Shown one piece after another: positions 19,322-27,926 of a stretch of DNA of 64,000 nt. The DNA comes from Gordonia sp. SID5947 (GTDB lineage Bacteria; Actinomycetota; Actinomycetes; Mycobacteriales; Mycobacteriaceae), in contig NZ_WWHU01000001.1 in the NCBI RefSeq assembly GCF_009862785.1, positions 4,278,001 through 4,342,000 on the forward strand, in the 5' to 3' direction. The notes under the pieces are model-generated. The model had not been told where the DNA came from, ran no database searches, and saw nothing but the letters and a program-made list of their open reading frames with translations. A program made the position numbers and the translations under genes. The first letter of the stretch is position 1. The number at the start of each line of letters is the position of its first letter.

Positions 19322-20235
19322 CATCGGATCTGAGTGAAAAGGCCTATACCCCAGGTGAACTGACCGTTCACCGCGACCCGGCGACCCTGCAGCGGGTGAG
19401 CCGGGCGCTGCGTCAGGCCGGCAAGCGGGTGGTGTTGGTGCCCACCATGGGTGCGCTGCACGCGGGGCATCTGGAACTCGTCCGCGCCGCCAAGTCGCGC
19501 GGCAACACCGTCGTCATCGTGTCGATCTTCGTGAACCCCTTGCAGTTCGGCGAGAACGAGGATCTCGACGCCTACCCGCGCACCTTCGACGACGACTGTG
19601 CGTTGCTGCGTCCGCTGGGTGTGGAACTCGTCTTCGCGCCGACGGTCGCCGGCATGTACCCCGACGGTCGGCGGACCATGGTGCAACCCGGCCCCGCCGG
19701 TGCCGTGCTGGACGGGGTGGCGCGACCCACGCACTTCGCCGGGATGCTGACGGTGGTCCTCAAGTTGCTGAACATCGCGGCACCGCACGCGGCGTTCTTC
19801 GGCGAGAAGGACTATCAGCAGCTGGTGCTGATCAAGCAGATGGTCGACGATCTCGACCTCGACATCGAGATCGTCGGGGTGCCGACGGTCCGCGAGTCCG
19901 ACGGACTCGCGCTGTCGTCGCGCAACCGCTACCTCGACGACGAGCAGCGTGAGCTCGCCACCACGCTGTCGGCGGCCCTGGTCGCCGGTACCCATGCCGC
20001 TGCCGGTGGACGTGACGCGATCCTCGCGGCGGCACAGTCGGTACTGGATTCCCACCCGGCCATCGAGGTGGACTACCTGGCGCTGACGGGCCGACAACTC
20101 GAGGAACCCCCCGAACGTGGCGACGGCCGCCTGCTGGTCGCCGCCCGGATCGGCCCGGCGCGCCTCATCGACAACGTGGGCGTCGCCATCGGAACCGGGT
20201 TTGCCGGCCGCGACCCCCAACAGACCACCAACTGA
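19318..20235 (+). CDS. panC: Pantothenate synthetase (pantoate-beta-alanine ligase)
   Basis: PanC makes pantothenate from pantoate, beta-alanine and ATP through a pantoyl-adenylate. The 305-residue protein carries [19 protein letters not shown] (the HxGH nucleotidyltransferase motif, about residues 41-59), [35 protein letters not shown] and the KMSKS-equivalent [14 protein letters not shown] 19318 overlaps the DUF2520 stop; panD follows after 32 bp. Confidence 0.96.
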   Translation: MTSDLSEKAYTPGELTVHRDPATLQRVSRALRQAGKRVVLVPTMGALHAGHLELVRAAKSRGNTVVIVSIFVNPLQFGENEDLDAYPRTFDDDCALLRPLGVELVFAPTVAGMYPDGRRTMVQPGPAGAVLDGVARPTHFAGMLTVVLKLLNIAAPHAAFFGEKDYQQLVLIKQMVDDLDLDIEIVGVPTVRESDGLALSSRNRYLDDEQRELATTLSAALVAGTHAAAGGRDAILAAAQSVLDSHPAIEVDYLALTGRQLEEPPERGDGRLLVAARIGPARLIDNVGVAIGTGFAGRDPQQTTN

Positions 20236-20267
20236 CCGCGAGATCGATCCAGGAAGGGAACCGACTG

Positions 20268-20693
20268 ATGTTCCGCACCATGATGAAATCCAAGATCCAC
20301 CGTGCCCGGGTCACCCAGGCAGACCTGCACTACGTGGGCTCGGTGACGATCGACCAGGATCTGCTCGACGCCGCGGATCTGCTCGAGGGTGAGCAGGTCA
20401 CCATCGTCGACATCGACAACGGCGCCCGCCTCGAGACCTATGTGATCGCCGGCGAGCGTGGTTCCGGCGTCATCGGGATCAACGGTGCGGCAGCGCATCT
20501 CGTCCACCCCGACGACCTCGTCATCATCATCGCCTACGGGATCATGAACGAGCAGGAACTCCGCGGGTACTCGCCGGCGGTGGTCTTCGTGGACGATCGG
20601 AATCAGGTTCTCGACGCCGGGACCGATCCGGCTCGCGTCCCGGAGGGCTCCGGACTGCTGGATCCGCGTGAGCTCGTGCAGGCGCCTGCCTGA
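20268..20693 (+). CDS. panD: Aspartate 1-decarboxylase proenzyme
   Basis: PanD decarboxylates aspartate to beta-alanine, the second PanC substrate. The 141-residue proenzyme has the self-cleavage site Gly24-Ser25 in HYVGSVTID, which yields the pyruvoyl group. [20 protein letters not shown] and [11 protein letters not shown] are typical. A start at ATG 20268 gives the usual length, and AGGAAGGG lies ten bases upstream. Confidence 0.96.
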   Translation: MFRTMMKSKIHRARVTQADLHYVGSVTIDQDLLDAADLLEGEQVTIVDIDNGARLETYVIAGERGSGVIGINGAAAHLVHPDDLVIIIAYGIMNEQELRGYSPAVVFVDDRNQVLDAGTDPARVPEGSGLLDPRELVQAPA

Positions 20694-20694
20694 C

Positions 20695-21504
20695 ATGCTG
20701 CTCACGGTCGACGTCGGGAACACCAACATCCATCTCGGGGTGTTCGCCGGCAGCGGTGCCCACGCGACGATGGTGCGTGACTGGCGGATCCACACCGACC
20801 CGAACCTGACGTCGGACGAGCTCGCGCTGCTGATCCGGGGTCTGCTCGGCTCCGACGTCGAACAGGTGACCGGCGTCGCCGCGCTGTCGACCGTTCCGTC
20901 GTTGCTGCGCGAGTTGCGTGTGATGGTGCCGCGCTACTACGGCGACGGCCATCACCACGTCCTGCTGGAACCCGGTGTGCGGACCGGTGTTCCGCTGCTC
21001 GTCGACAACCCGAAAGAGGTCGGCACCGACCGTGTCGCGAACTGTGTTGCCGCGCATCACAATTATCCCGACGGCCCGGTGATCGTGGTGGCGTTCGGGA
21101 CGGCCACCGTGGTGGATGCGATCTCGGCGAAGGGTGAGTTCCTCGGTGGTGCCATCGCACCGGGGGTGAATCTGGCCGTCGAGGCGCTGTCCGATCACAC
21201 AGTCACGGTGCGCAAGGTCGAGTTGATGCCGCCGCGCAGCGTACTGGGCAAGAACACCGTGGAGGCCCTGCAATCGGGCATCCTCTACGGATTCGCGGGT
21301 CAGGTGGACGGCCTCGTCGACCGGGTGCGCGACACCGTCGACGGTTTCGACTCCGACGACGTGACCGTGGTGGCCACCGGCTACCTCGCCCCGCTGATGT
21401 TCGAGGAATGCGAGACGCTCACCGTCCACCACCCGCACCTCACCCTCGATGGGCTCCGGCTGGTGCACGAACGGTCCAAGCAGCAGCGCAGTCGCATCCG
21501 GTAG
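20695..21504 (+). CDS. coaX: Type III pantothenate kinase
   Basis: CoaX phosphorylates pantothenate, the first step of CoA synthesis. The 269-residue ASKHA-fold protein has the phosphate motif MLLTVDVGNTNIHLGVF at the start, then VDNPKEVGTDRVANCVAAHHNYP and FGTATVVDAISAKGEFLGGAIAPG. ATG 20695 starts one base after the panD stop, so translation is probably coupled. With panC and panD it forms a compact CoA-precursor operon (Rv3602c-Rv3600c). Confidence 0.95.
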   Translation: MLLTVDVGNTNIHLGVFAGSGAHATMVRDWRIHTDPNLTSDELALLIRGLLGSDVEQVTGVAALSTVPSLLRELRVMVPRYYGDGHHHVLLEPGVRTGVPLLVDNPKEVGTDRVANCVAAHHNYPDGPVIVVAFGTATVVDAISAKGEFLGGAIAPGVNLAVEALSDHTVTVRKVELMPPRSVLGKNTVEALQSGILYGFAGQVDGLVDRVRDTVDGFDSDDVTVVATGYLAPLMFEECETLTVHHPHLTLDGLRLVHERSKQQRSRIR

Positions 21505-21553
21505 TACCGCTCACCGCCGATCGGGCGCAGTTTTCGCGCCGATCATGCACAGC

Positions 21554-21994
21554 TCAGTGTGCCGAGATGGCGGCGAGTTCCTGATCACTGAAGCGGCCGG
21601 CGACGCCTGCCCGACGCAACGCCCGGAAGCCGCCGACCACGAAGACCGCGCCGGTGACGCCACGCGCCTGAAGATGCCAGGCCAGCCACTCGGCCTCGTG
21701 GCCGTCGTCGCTGACCAGCAGCCAGCGCGCGTCCGGGGTGGCTCCCCGCAGCGACTCCGGGTCGCCGGGCGTGAGGCGTGCGAGAACGTCGGTCGGATCG
21801 ACGGCGAGGGCGCCGGTGAGCACGCCGTCGATCTGACGTTTGCGCTGGCTACGGACATCGACGGCGGTCGCGCCCTCGACGAGATGGGCACCGTAGTCGG
21901 CCGCCTGGACAGACAGGGGAGCGTCGGTCGACGCGGCGACGGTCAGGTGGGAGGAGTCAACGGCGGCATCGACGGATGCGAGAACGGCGGTCAT
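21554..21994 (-). CDS. Rhodanese-like domain protein, catalytic cysteine apparently absent
   Basis: A 146-residue single-domain rhodanese-like protein. The fold is suggested by GATAVDVRSQRKRQIDGVLTGALAVDP and by the HLQARGVTGAVFVVGGFRALR segment. The active-site loop, normally Cys-x5-R, reads SDDGHEAE after WLLV, so Ser or Asp stands where the sulfur-carrying Cys should be. It may bind rather than transfer sulfur. A short cysteine-rich reading frame 66 bp upstream on the same strand (22061-22096) may control it. Confidence 0.75.
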   Translation of the reverse strand: MTAVLASVDAAVDSSHLTVAASTDAPLSVQAADYGAHLVEGATAVDVRSQRKRQIDGVLTGALAVDPTDVLARLTPGDPESLRGATPDARWLLVSDDGHEAEWLAWHLQARGVTGAVFVVGGFRALRRAGVAGRFSDQELAAISAH

Positions 21995-22060
21995 GAGAGG
22001 TCCTGAGGGTGATCGGGATGAGCGGGGGTCGTCGAAGAAGGGCGGCCGCAGATGCGGTAC

Positions 22061-22096
22061 TCAGCCCTGACAACACTCCAGACAGCTCTTGATCAC
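22061..22096 (-). CDS. Possible cysteine-rich leader peptide of the rhodanese gene
   Basis: An 11-codon frame from GTG 22096 reads VIKSCLECCQG-stop, three cysteines out of eleven. The hexamer CAAACT sits exactly at -12 to -7 relative to the GTG and fits the actinobacterial nAnnnT -10 core, so the peptide could be leaderless. Mycobacteria have leaderless polycysteine peptides acting as cysteine-responsive attenuators of sulfur genes; a similar role is inferred. Too short to be secure. Confidence 0.4.
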   Translation of the reverse strand: MIKSCLECCQG

Positions 22097-22228
22097 GGCG
22101 ACAGTTTGCCACACAACCGGGCAGCCCACCACCCCTGTGCAATCTGGCCCGATCGGCGGGGAACTGTGCCCGATGGGTGGAGGGGCAATCCCCGACCGCG
22201 ACGCCGGCCCCTTCTCTATGGTCGAGTC

Positions 22229-23683
22229 ATGAGCACTCCGAGCAATCCCTGGGACGAGAAGATCTTCGACGGCGGGTGGGCAACGGGCGGCGCCGGAACC
22301 CTCGACGTCATCGCGCCCGCGACCGGGGAGGTGCTGGCGACCGTCGGAGCCGCCGACCGCGACGACGTCGACGCCGCGGCGCGCACCGCCACCGTGGCGC
22401 AGTCCGCCTGGGCGGCGCTGCCCTACACCGAACGTGCCGCGGTGATGACCCGCGCCGCCGCGCTGCTGACCGACGATCCGTCGCGACTCACGCGATGGCT
22501 GGTCCCCGAATCGGGTTCCGGTCAGGGCAAGGCGGCCTTCGAGGCCGGGCTCGTGACATCGGAACTGTCCGAGGCGGCCGGGCTGGCCTCACAGCCGTAC
22601 GGCCAGGTCCTCCGTAGTCAGAAACCCCGGATGTCGATCGGTCGACATGTCCCCGTCGGCGTCGTCGGGGTGATCAGCCCATTCAACTTCCCGGCAATCC
22701 TGTCGATGCGGTCGGTCGCACCTGCGCTCGCGCTGGGGAACGCGGTGATCCTCAAACCGGACCCGCGTACCCCGATCGCCGGTGGCCTGGCGCTGGCCGA
22801 GCTGTTGGCCGAGGCCGGTCTGCCGGAGGGACTGCTGCACGTCCTGCCCGGGGGAGCCGACGTGGGCGCAGCGATGGTCGCCCACCCCGACATCCCGTGT
22901 ATCTCCTTCACCGGTTCGACGGCCGCGGGCCGCAAGATCGGGGAGGCCGCTGCGGCCCTGCTCAAGAAGGTCCACCTCGAGCTCGGCGGCAACAACGCGC
23001 TCCTGGTGTTGCCGGACGCCGATGTCGATGCCGCGGCATCGGCCGGCGCCTGGGGATCATTCCTCCACCAGGGGCAGATCTGTATGACGGCCGGTCGGCA
23101 TCTCGTCCCGGCCGCGCTGGCCGAGGACTACACGGCAAAGCTGGCGGAGAAGGCCCGCAACATCCCGGTCGGTGACCCCACCGACCCTGCCAACGCCCTC
23201 GGGCCGATCATCGACGAGGGCCAGCTCAAGAAGGTCGACGAGATCGTGCAGTCGTCGGTGCTGGCGGGCGCGACGCTGGAGGCGGGCGGCACCTACCAGG
23301 GTCTGTTCTACCGGCCGACCGTCCTCGGTGGCGTGCCGACCGACGTCCCCGCCTTCACCCAGGAGATCTTCGGCCCGGTGGCCCCGGTGACCACCTATGA
23401 GACCGTCGACGAGGCGATCGACATCATCAACTCGTCGGAGTACGGGTTGTCGGTGTCGATCCTCACCGCCAACGCGTTCAAGGCCTTCGACCTCGCGGAT
23501 CGGATTCGCTCCGGTGCGATCCACATCAACGATCAGACCGTCGACGACGAGGCGGTCGCGCCGTTCGGCGGCACCAAGGCGTCGGGCACCGGCGGACACT
23601 TCGGCACCTCGGCGAATCTGGACACGTTCTGCGATCTGCAATGGGTCACCATGCAGGCCGAGATCGAGAGGTATCCGTTCTGA
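22229..23683 (+). CDS. Aldehyde dehydrogenase (benzaldehyde/vanillin type)
   Basis: A 484-residue NAD(P)-dependent aldehyde dehydrogenase. The active-site Glu lies in LELGGNN (about residue 252) and the catalytic Cys in QGQICMT (about residue 286). Cofactor motifs are PFNFPAILSMRSVAPALALGN and FTGSTAAGRKIG. The sequence is closest by eye to benzaldehyde and vanillin dehydrogenases of the ALDH superfamily. ATG 22229 matches the family N-terminus (MSTPSNPWDEKIFDGGW); a longer in-frame reading from 22052 lacks support. It stands alone upstream of lysS. Confidence 0.88.
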   Translation: MSTPSNPWDEKIFDGGWATGGAGTLDVIAPATGEVLATVGAADRDDVDAAARTATVAQSAWAALPYTERAAVMTRAAALLTDDPSRLTRWLVPESGSGQGKAAFEAGLVTSELSEAAGLASQPYGQVLRSQKPRMSIGRHVPVGVVGVISPFNFPAILSMRSVAPALALGNAVILKPDPRTPIAGGLALAELLAEAGLPEGLLHVLPGGADVGAAMVAHPDIPCISFTGSTAAGRKIGEAAAALLKKVHLELGGNNALLVLPDADVDAAASAGAWGSFLHQGQICMTAGRHLVPAALAEDYTAKLAEKARNIPVGDPTDPANALGPIIDEGQLKKVDEIVQSSVLAGATLEAGGTYQGLFYRPTVLGGVPTDVPAFTQEIFGPVAPVTTYETVDEAIDIINSSEYGLSVSILTANAFKAFDLADRIRSGAIHINDQTVDDEAVAPFGGTKASGTGGHFGTSANLDTFCDLQWVTMQAEIERYPF

Positions 23684-23749
23684 GCGCTTCGACCGGGAGT
23701 GCTGGTACAGGGACGATTCGCGGGGAGGCGATCCGATAGGGTTTCGGGG

Positions 23750-25279
23750 GTGAGTGACACCCCGACCACCCAGAATGCCGCGCCCGCCACCGACGACAAT
23801 GCCCCGGAGCAACTCCGGATCCGTCGGGAGAAGCGCGACCGCATTCTCGGCGAGGGACGCGAGGCCTACCCGGTCAGCATCCCGCGGACCCACAGCCTGG
23901 CCGAGATCCGCGCCGCCTTCCCCGACCTCGAGGCGGGCTCCGAGACCGGCGAGATCGTCGGCGTGACCGGTCGGATCATCTTCCTTCGCAACAAGGGCAA
24001 GCTGTGCTTCGCGACCCTCCAGGAGGGCGACGGCACGCAGCTGCAGGCGATGGTGAGCTTCAACGGTGTCGGCGAGGACTCGCTCGGCCGGTGGAAGTCG
24101 GAGGTGGACCTCGGCGACATCGTCTTCATCCACGGCGAGGTGATCAGCTCCCGCACCGGCGAGTTGTCGGTGATGGCCGACGACTGGCAGATGGCGTCGA
24201 AGGCCTTGCGGCCCTTGCCGGTCGCGCACAAGGACATGAGCGAGGAATCGCGGGTGCGGCAGCGTTATGTGGACCTGATCGTCCGGCCGGAGGCGCGCAG
24301 CATCGCGCGTACCCGTGTCGCGGTGATGGCCGAACTCCGTCAGGCACTGGGCAATCGGGGCTTCCTCGAGGTCGAGACGCCGATGTTGCAGACCCTGCAC
24401 GGCGGTGCCGCCGCACGGCCTTTCGTCACCCACTCCAATGCTTTCGACATCGATCTCTTCTTGCGGATCGCTCCCGAGCTGTTCCTCAAGCGCTGTATCG
24501 TCGGTGGCATCGAGAGGGTGTTCGAGGTCAATCGGAACTTCCGCAACGAGGGCGCCGACTCGACGCACTCACCGGAGTTCGCGATGTTGGAGACCTATCA
24601 GGCCTACGGCACCTACGACGACGCCGCGGTGATGACTCGCGAACTGGTGCAAGAGGTTTCGCAGAACGCGCTCGGAACACTCACGCCGACGATGCCGGAC
24701 GGATCGGAGTACGACCTGTCCGGCGACTGGACCTCGCTGGAGATGTACCCGTCGTTGTCGGAGGCGCTGGGCGAAGAGGTCGTCCCCGTCGAGACCTCGG
24801 TGGACGAGTTGCTCGCGATCGCGGCGCGTGTCGGCCTGGAGGTCCCCAAGGACAAGGGATACGGACACGGCAAGCTCGTCGAAGAGTTGTGGGAGCACAT
24901 GGTTGGGCAGCACCTGATGCAGCCGGTGTTCATCCGCGACTTCCCGGTGGAGACATCGCCGCTGGTCCGCTCCCATCGTTCGGTGCCCGGCGTCGTCGAG
25001 AAGTGGGATCTCTACATCCGCGGATTCGAGTTGGCCACAGGCTATTCCGAGCTGGTGGACCCGGTTATCCAGCGTGAGCGTTTTGTCGACCAGGCGCGAC
25101 TCGCGGCCGCGGGCGACGACGAGGCCATGCAGCTCGACGAGGAGTTCCTCACCGCCATCGAGTACGGCATGCCGCCGACCGCGGGCACCGGCATGGGCAT
25201 CGACCGCCTGCTGATGGCACTGACCGGTCTCGGCATCCGCGAGACCATCCTGTTCCCGCTGGTCAAGCCGCGCGTCTGA
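23750..25279 (+). CDS. lysS: Lysyl-tRNA synthetase, class II
   Basis: LysS charges tRNA-Lys. The 509-residue protein has an N-terminal OB-fold anticodon-binding domain (about residues 55-150). The class II core follows: motif 1 around [17 protein letters not shown], motif 2 [20 protein letters not shown], and motif 3 [13 protein letters not shown] near the C-terminus. GTG 23750 is chosen because the preceding in-frame codons are not family-like. The position corresponds to Rv3598c. Confidence 0.95.
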   Translation: MSDTPTTQNAAPATDDNAPEQLRIRREKRDRILGEGREAYPVSIPRTHSLAEIRAAFPDLEAGSETGEIVGVTGRIIFLRNKGKLCFATLQEGDGTQLQAMVSFNGVGEDSLGRWKSEVDLGDIVFIHGEVISSRTGELSVMADDWQMASKALRPLPVAHKDMSEESRVRQRYVDLIVRPEARSIARTRVAVMAELRQALGNRGFLEVETPMLQTLHGGAAARPFVTHSNAFDIDLFLRIAPELFLKRCIVGGIERVFEVNRNFRNEGADSTHSPEFAMLETYQAYGTYDDAAVMTRELVQEVSQNALGTLTPTMPDGSEYDLSGDWTSLEMYPSLSEALGEEVVPVETSVDELLAIAARVGLEVPKDKGYGHGKLVEELWEHMVGQHLMQPVFIRDFPVETSPLVRSHRSVPGVVEKWDLYIRGFELATGYSELVDPVIQRERFVDQARLAAAGDDEAMQLDEEFLTAIEYGMPPTAGTGMGIDRLLMALTGLGIRETILFPLVKPRV

Positions 25280-25298
25280 CCCCACCCACCCCGGATCC

Positions 25299-25335
25299 GT
25301 AGCAATAGTCCGCGCTCAGCGCGGATTATTGCTAC
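25299..25335. repeat. Left bracketing palindrome of the AbiEi/DUF559 unit
   Basis: 17-base arms (25299-25315 and 25319-25335) around the loop TCA, with one G-T wobble; GAAATC follows. It is identical to 26286-26322 but for one base. It lies 19 bp after lysS and may also terminate it. Confidence 0.7.
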
Positions 25336-25392
25336 GAAATCGGGGGCCCGGGGGTGGGGGAACCGGGTTGGGGGGCTGTGCGTCTGATCTGT

Positions 25393-26274
25393 ATGGAGGA
25401 CAGGGCCGCGCTACGGACCATGTTGGCCGACCACGACGGGGTGTTCACCGCGGCGCAGGCGTACGGGTGCGGCGTCAGCGACGATCAGCTCCGACGGCGG
25501 GTCGTCGTGGGCGATTGGATTCGCTTGGCACGCGGGGTTTTCCGGGTCGCCGACCGACCGCTCGACACACGGATGAGGATGCGGATCGCGGTACTGTGTG
25601 CCGGTCCGAATGCGGCGCTGGCGGGTGCCGCGGCCGCGTGGTGGCACGGTTTGGTCAACAGCGCGCCGACGAGGCCCACGGTGATCGCGCGCCGCGGCCG
25701 TCACGGGAGCCCGGTGTCCGGCGCCACGGTATGGCATCGGACGTTGGATCCTCTCGACGTCACGTCGAAGAACGGACTGGCGGTCACCGCGATCCCGCTC
25801 ACCGTTCTGGATGCGTCCGTGGACATTGGTGTGCGAGTCATGGATTCGGCGCTGTTGCGCAATCATGTACGTCTCGACCAGCTCATCGAGGCGCAGAAAC
25901 GCAACGTCGGCCGTCGTGGGTCGCCGCGGTCCCGGGCGATGGTGGCGGCGATGACGTCGGGTGCACGATCGGAAGCGGAACGCAAAGCGGTTGCGCTGCT
26001 GCGGAACTCCGATGTCGAGGGGTGGGTGGTCAATGTTCCGGTCGGGAAGTACGTCCTCGACTTCGCCATTCCCGAGCACAAGATCGCCATCGAGATCGAC
26101 GGATTCGCCTTCCACAGCGATGCCGAGGCGTTTCAGCACGATCGGGAGCGACAGAATGACCTCATCGCCAACGGCTGGACCGTGCTGCGGTTCACCTGGC
26201 ACGACCTCACCGGCAGGCCTCAGTGGGTGCTGGCTCAGATCCGGGCGGCGATCCGTCAGGCCACCGCCGCCTGA
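25393..26274 (+). CDS. AbiEi-like antitoxin domain + DUF559 nuclease-like protein
   Basis: A 293-residue orphan. The N-terminal part (about residues 6-100: HDGVFTAAQAYGCGVSDDQLRRRVVVGDWIRLARGVFR) is the winged-helix-like AbiEi (type IV antitoxin) domain. The C-terminal ~100 residues (VPVGKYVLDFAIPEHKIAIEIDGFAFHS, then NDLIANGWTVLRFTW) are DUF559, a Vsr/PD-(D/E)xK-like nuclease fold with D and ExD residues in the right order. No AbiEii toxin gene is adjacent. The gene sits between two nearly identical palindromes (25299 and 26286). Cutting DNA is plausible but unproven. Confidence 0.8.
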   Translation: MEDRAALRTMLADHDGVFTAAQAYGCGVSDDQLRRRVVVGDWIRLARGVFRVADRPLDTRMRMRIAVLCAGPNAALAGAAAAWWHGLVNSAPTRPTVIARRGRHGSPVSGATVWHRTLDPLDVTSKNGLAVTAIPLTVLDASVDIGVRVMDSALLRNHVRLDQLIEAQKRNVGRRGSPRSRAMVAAMTSGARSEAERKAVALLRNSDVEGWVVNVPVGKYVLDFAIPEHKIAIEIDGFAFHSDAEAFQHDRERQNDLIANGWTVLRFTWHDLTGRPQWVLAQIRAAIRQATAA

Positions 26275-26285
26275 ACCTCGATTCG

Positions 26286-26322
26286 GTAGCAATAGTCCGC
26301 GCTCAGCGCGGACTATTGCTAC
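26286..26322. repeat. Right bracketing palindrome of the AbiEi/DUF559 unit
   Basis: Perfect 17-base arms (26286-26302 and 26306-26322) with the loop TCA, followed by GAAATC. It lies between the convergent ends of the AbiEi/DUF559 gene and fadD3, so it may also terminate both. Confidence 0.7.
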
Positions 26323-26330
26323 GAAATCCG

Positions 26331-27884
26331 CTAGGTGAGGTTGCGCTTGAGGATCTTGCCGGCGGCGTTGCGGGGGAAGGATTCCACGAACACCACCGAG
26401 CGCGGGACCTTGAAGTTGGCGAGGTGGATCTTGCAGTAGGCGATCACCGCCGCCTCGTCCAGTTCGACGCCGTCGCGCAGGGTGAGGTAGGCGCGCCCGA
26501 CCTCACCGAGGCGTTCGTCCGGGACGCCGATCACGGCGGATTCGGTGACGCCTTCCAGCCGCGCCAGTGTCTGCTCGACCTCGGCGGGATAGACGTTGAA
26601 CCCACCTGAGATGTACATGTCCTTGAGGCGGTCGGTGATGGTGAGGTTGCCGCGATCGTCGATGGTCCCGATGTCGCCGGTGTGCAGCCAGCCGTCGGCG
26701 TCGATCGTCTCCTTGGTGGCGGCCTCGTCGTCGAGGTAGCCGCGCATCACCATCTTGCCGCGCGCGAGGACCTCGCCCTCGTCCGACAGCCGGATCTCCA
26801 TGCCCTCGAAGGCGCGGCCACACGTGGTGGCGACGGTCTGGTCATCGTCGTCGGGGGTGCAGGTGGACACGAATCCGCTGGCCTCGGTCAGTCCGTACGC
26901 GGTGACGACCGTGTCGACGCCGAGGTCGCTCTGCAGACGTTCGATGAGGACCACCGGGACGATGGCCGCGCCGGTGACCACCAGTCGCAACGACGACAGG
27001 TCGTGATCGGGGCGGGCCGGGTCGTCGAGGATGGTCTGGAAGATGGTCGGCGCACCGGGGAACACGGTGACACGTTGGGCGTCGGCCAGTTTCATCGCCT
27101 CGGTCGGTGAATAGACCGCCAGCGGCAGCATCGCGGCGCCGAACAAGGTGCACGGCAGGATGCCCGCCTTGTAGCCGAAGGTGTGGAAGTACGGATTGAC
27201 CATGAGGTACCGGTCGTCGGCGGAGAGCCGGCCGTTGGAGCCCCATGCGTGCGAGCCGGCCATCGTCTGCTGATGTTCGGCCAGCACCCCTTTCGACTTC
27301 CCGGTGGTGCCCGAGGTGAACAGGATGTCGGAGATGTCGGTGGGGGCCACGGCATCGGCCCGGGCATCTGCCTCGGCCAGAGTGGTCTCGGTGGCGCGGG
27401 CCAGGAACTCCGACCACTCGACAGCGCCGTCGGGCACCGACGACGACGCGCCCAGCGTCACGCCGACGACCACCTCGGGCATCGCGGCTGCGTGCTCGCC
27501 GAGGAGATCGCCGAGGTGGTTGCCGCCCAGGAACTCGCCGGAGACCACGACGGCCCGAGCGTCGGAACGCTCGATGATCTCGACCGCTTCGCCACTGGTG
27601 TAGCGCGTGTTCAGCGGGACCAGCGTGGCGCCCGCATAGTGGACACCCAGCGCCGCGACCGGCCAGTGATGACTGTTCGGTGACCAGAGGGCGACCCGGT
27701 CGCCCGCATGGATGCCGGATGCCACGAGCGCTGCCGCGAAGGTACGGACGGCCTCGGCGAACTCCACCCAGGTCAGGTTGACCGCGGGGTGGTCCGGCCA
27801 CTGCTCGTCGACGAGGGCGGGTCGGTCGGGCCAGGTCTGTGCGGCCCGGCGCAGGGCAGCCGGGGTCGTCAGGATCGCCTCCAT
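26331..27884 (-). CDS. fadD3: HIP-CoA ligase FadD3
   Basis: An acyl-CoA ligase of 517 residues. FadD3 activates HIP, the propionate left after steroid rings A and B are removed, with ATP and CoA. ANL motifs are present: DILFTSGTTGKSKGVL (about residues 188-203), YGLTEASGF, HTGDIGTIDDRGNLTITDRLKDM and, at the end, PRNAAGKILKRNL with the catalytic lysine. It is divergent from fadE30, only 42 bp apart, with a KstR2-like operator between them. A -10-like TAGGTT ends seven bases before the ATG, so the mRNA is probably leaderless. The HIP assignment rests on synteny with Rv3561. Confidence 0.88.
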   Translation of the reverse strand: MEAILTTPAALRRAAQTWPDRPALVDEQWPDHPAVNLTWVEFAEAVRTFAAALVASGIHAGDRVALWSPNSHHWPVAALGVHYAGATLVPLNTRYTSGEAVEIIERSDARAVVVSGEFLGGNHLGDLLGEHAAAMPEVVVGVTLGASSSVPDGAVEWSEFLARATETTLAEADARADAVAPTDISDILFTSGTTGKSKGVLAEHQQTMAGSHAWGSNGRLSADDRYLMVNPYFHTFGYKAGILPCTLFGAAMLPLAVYSPTEAMKLADAQRVTVFPGAPTIFQTILDDPARPDHDLSSLRLVVTGAAIVPVVLIERLQSDLGVDTVVTAYGLTEASGFVSTCTPDDDDQTVATTCGRAFEGMEIRLSDEGEVLARGKMVMRGYLDDEAATKETIDADGWLHTGDIGTIDDRGNLTITDRLKDMYISGGFNVYPAEVEQTLARLEGVTESAVIGVPDERLGEVGRAYLTLRDGVELDEAAVIAYCKIHLANFKVPRSVVFVESFPRNAAGKILKRNLT

Positions 27885-27891
27885 GGCCCCA

Positions 27892-27905
27892 ACCTAGCAC
27901 TTGCT
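27892..27905. promoter_or_regulatory. KstR2-like operator, fadD3/fadE30
   Basis: ACCTAGCACTTGCT fits the KstR2 consensus AnCAAGnnCTTGnT with one mismatch (T for A at position 4). It overlaps the leaderless -10 of fadD3 (TAGGTT, minus strand). For fadE30, TATGCT is the candidate -10. One repressor could therefore shut both genes in the 42-bp gap. Confidence 0.7.
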
Positions 27906-27926
27906 TGGTGCGTTATGCTAGCGGTC

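Noticed and set aside
27708..27926. Longer fadE30 reading from 27708
   Set aside because: The extension overlaps fadD3 on the opposite strand and the operator, and does not resemble acyl-CoA dehydrogenases.
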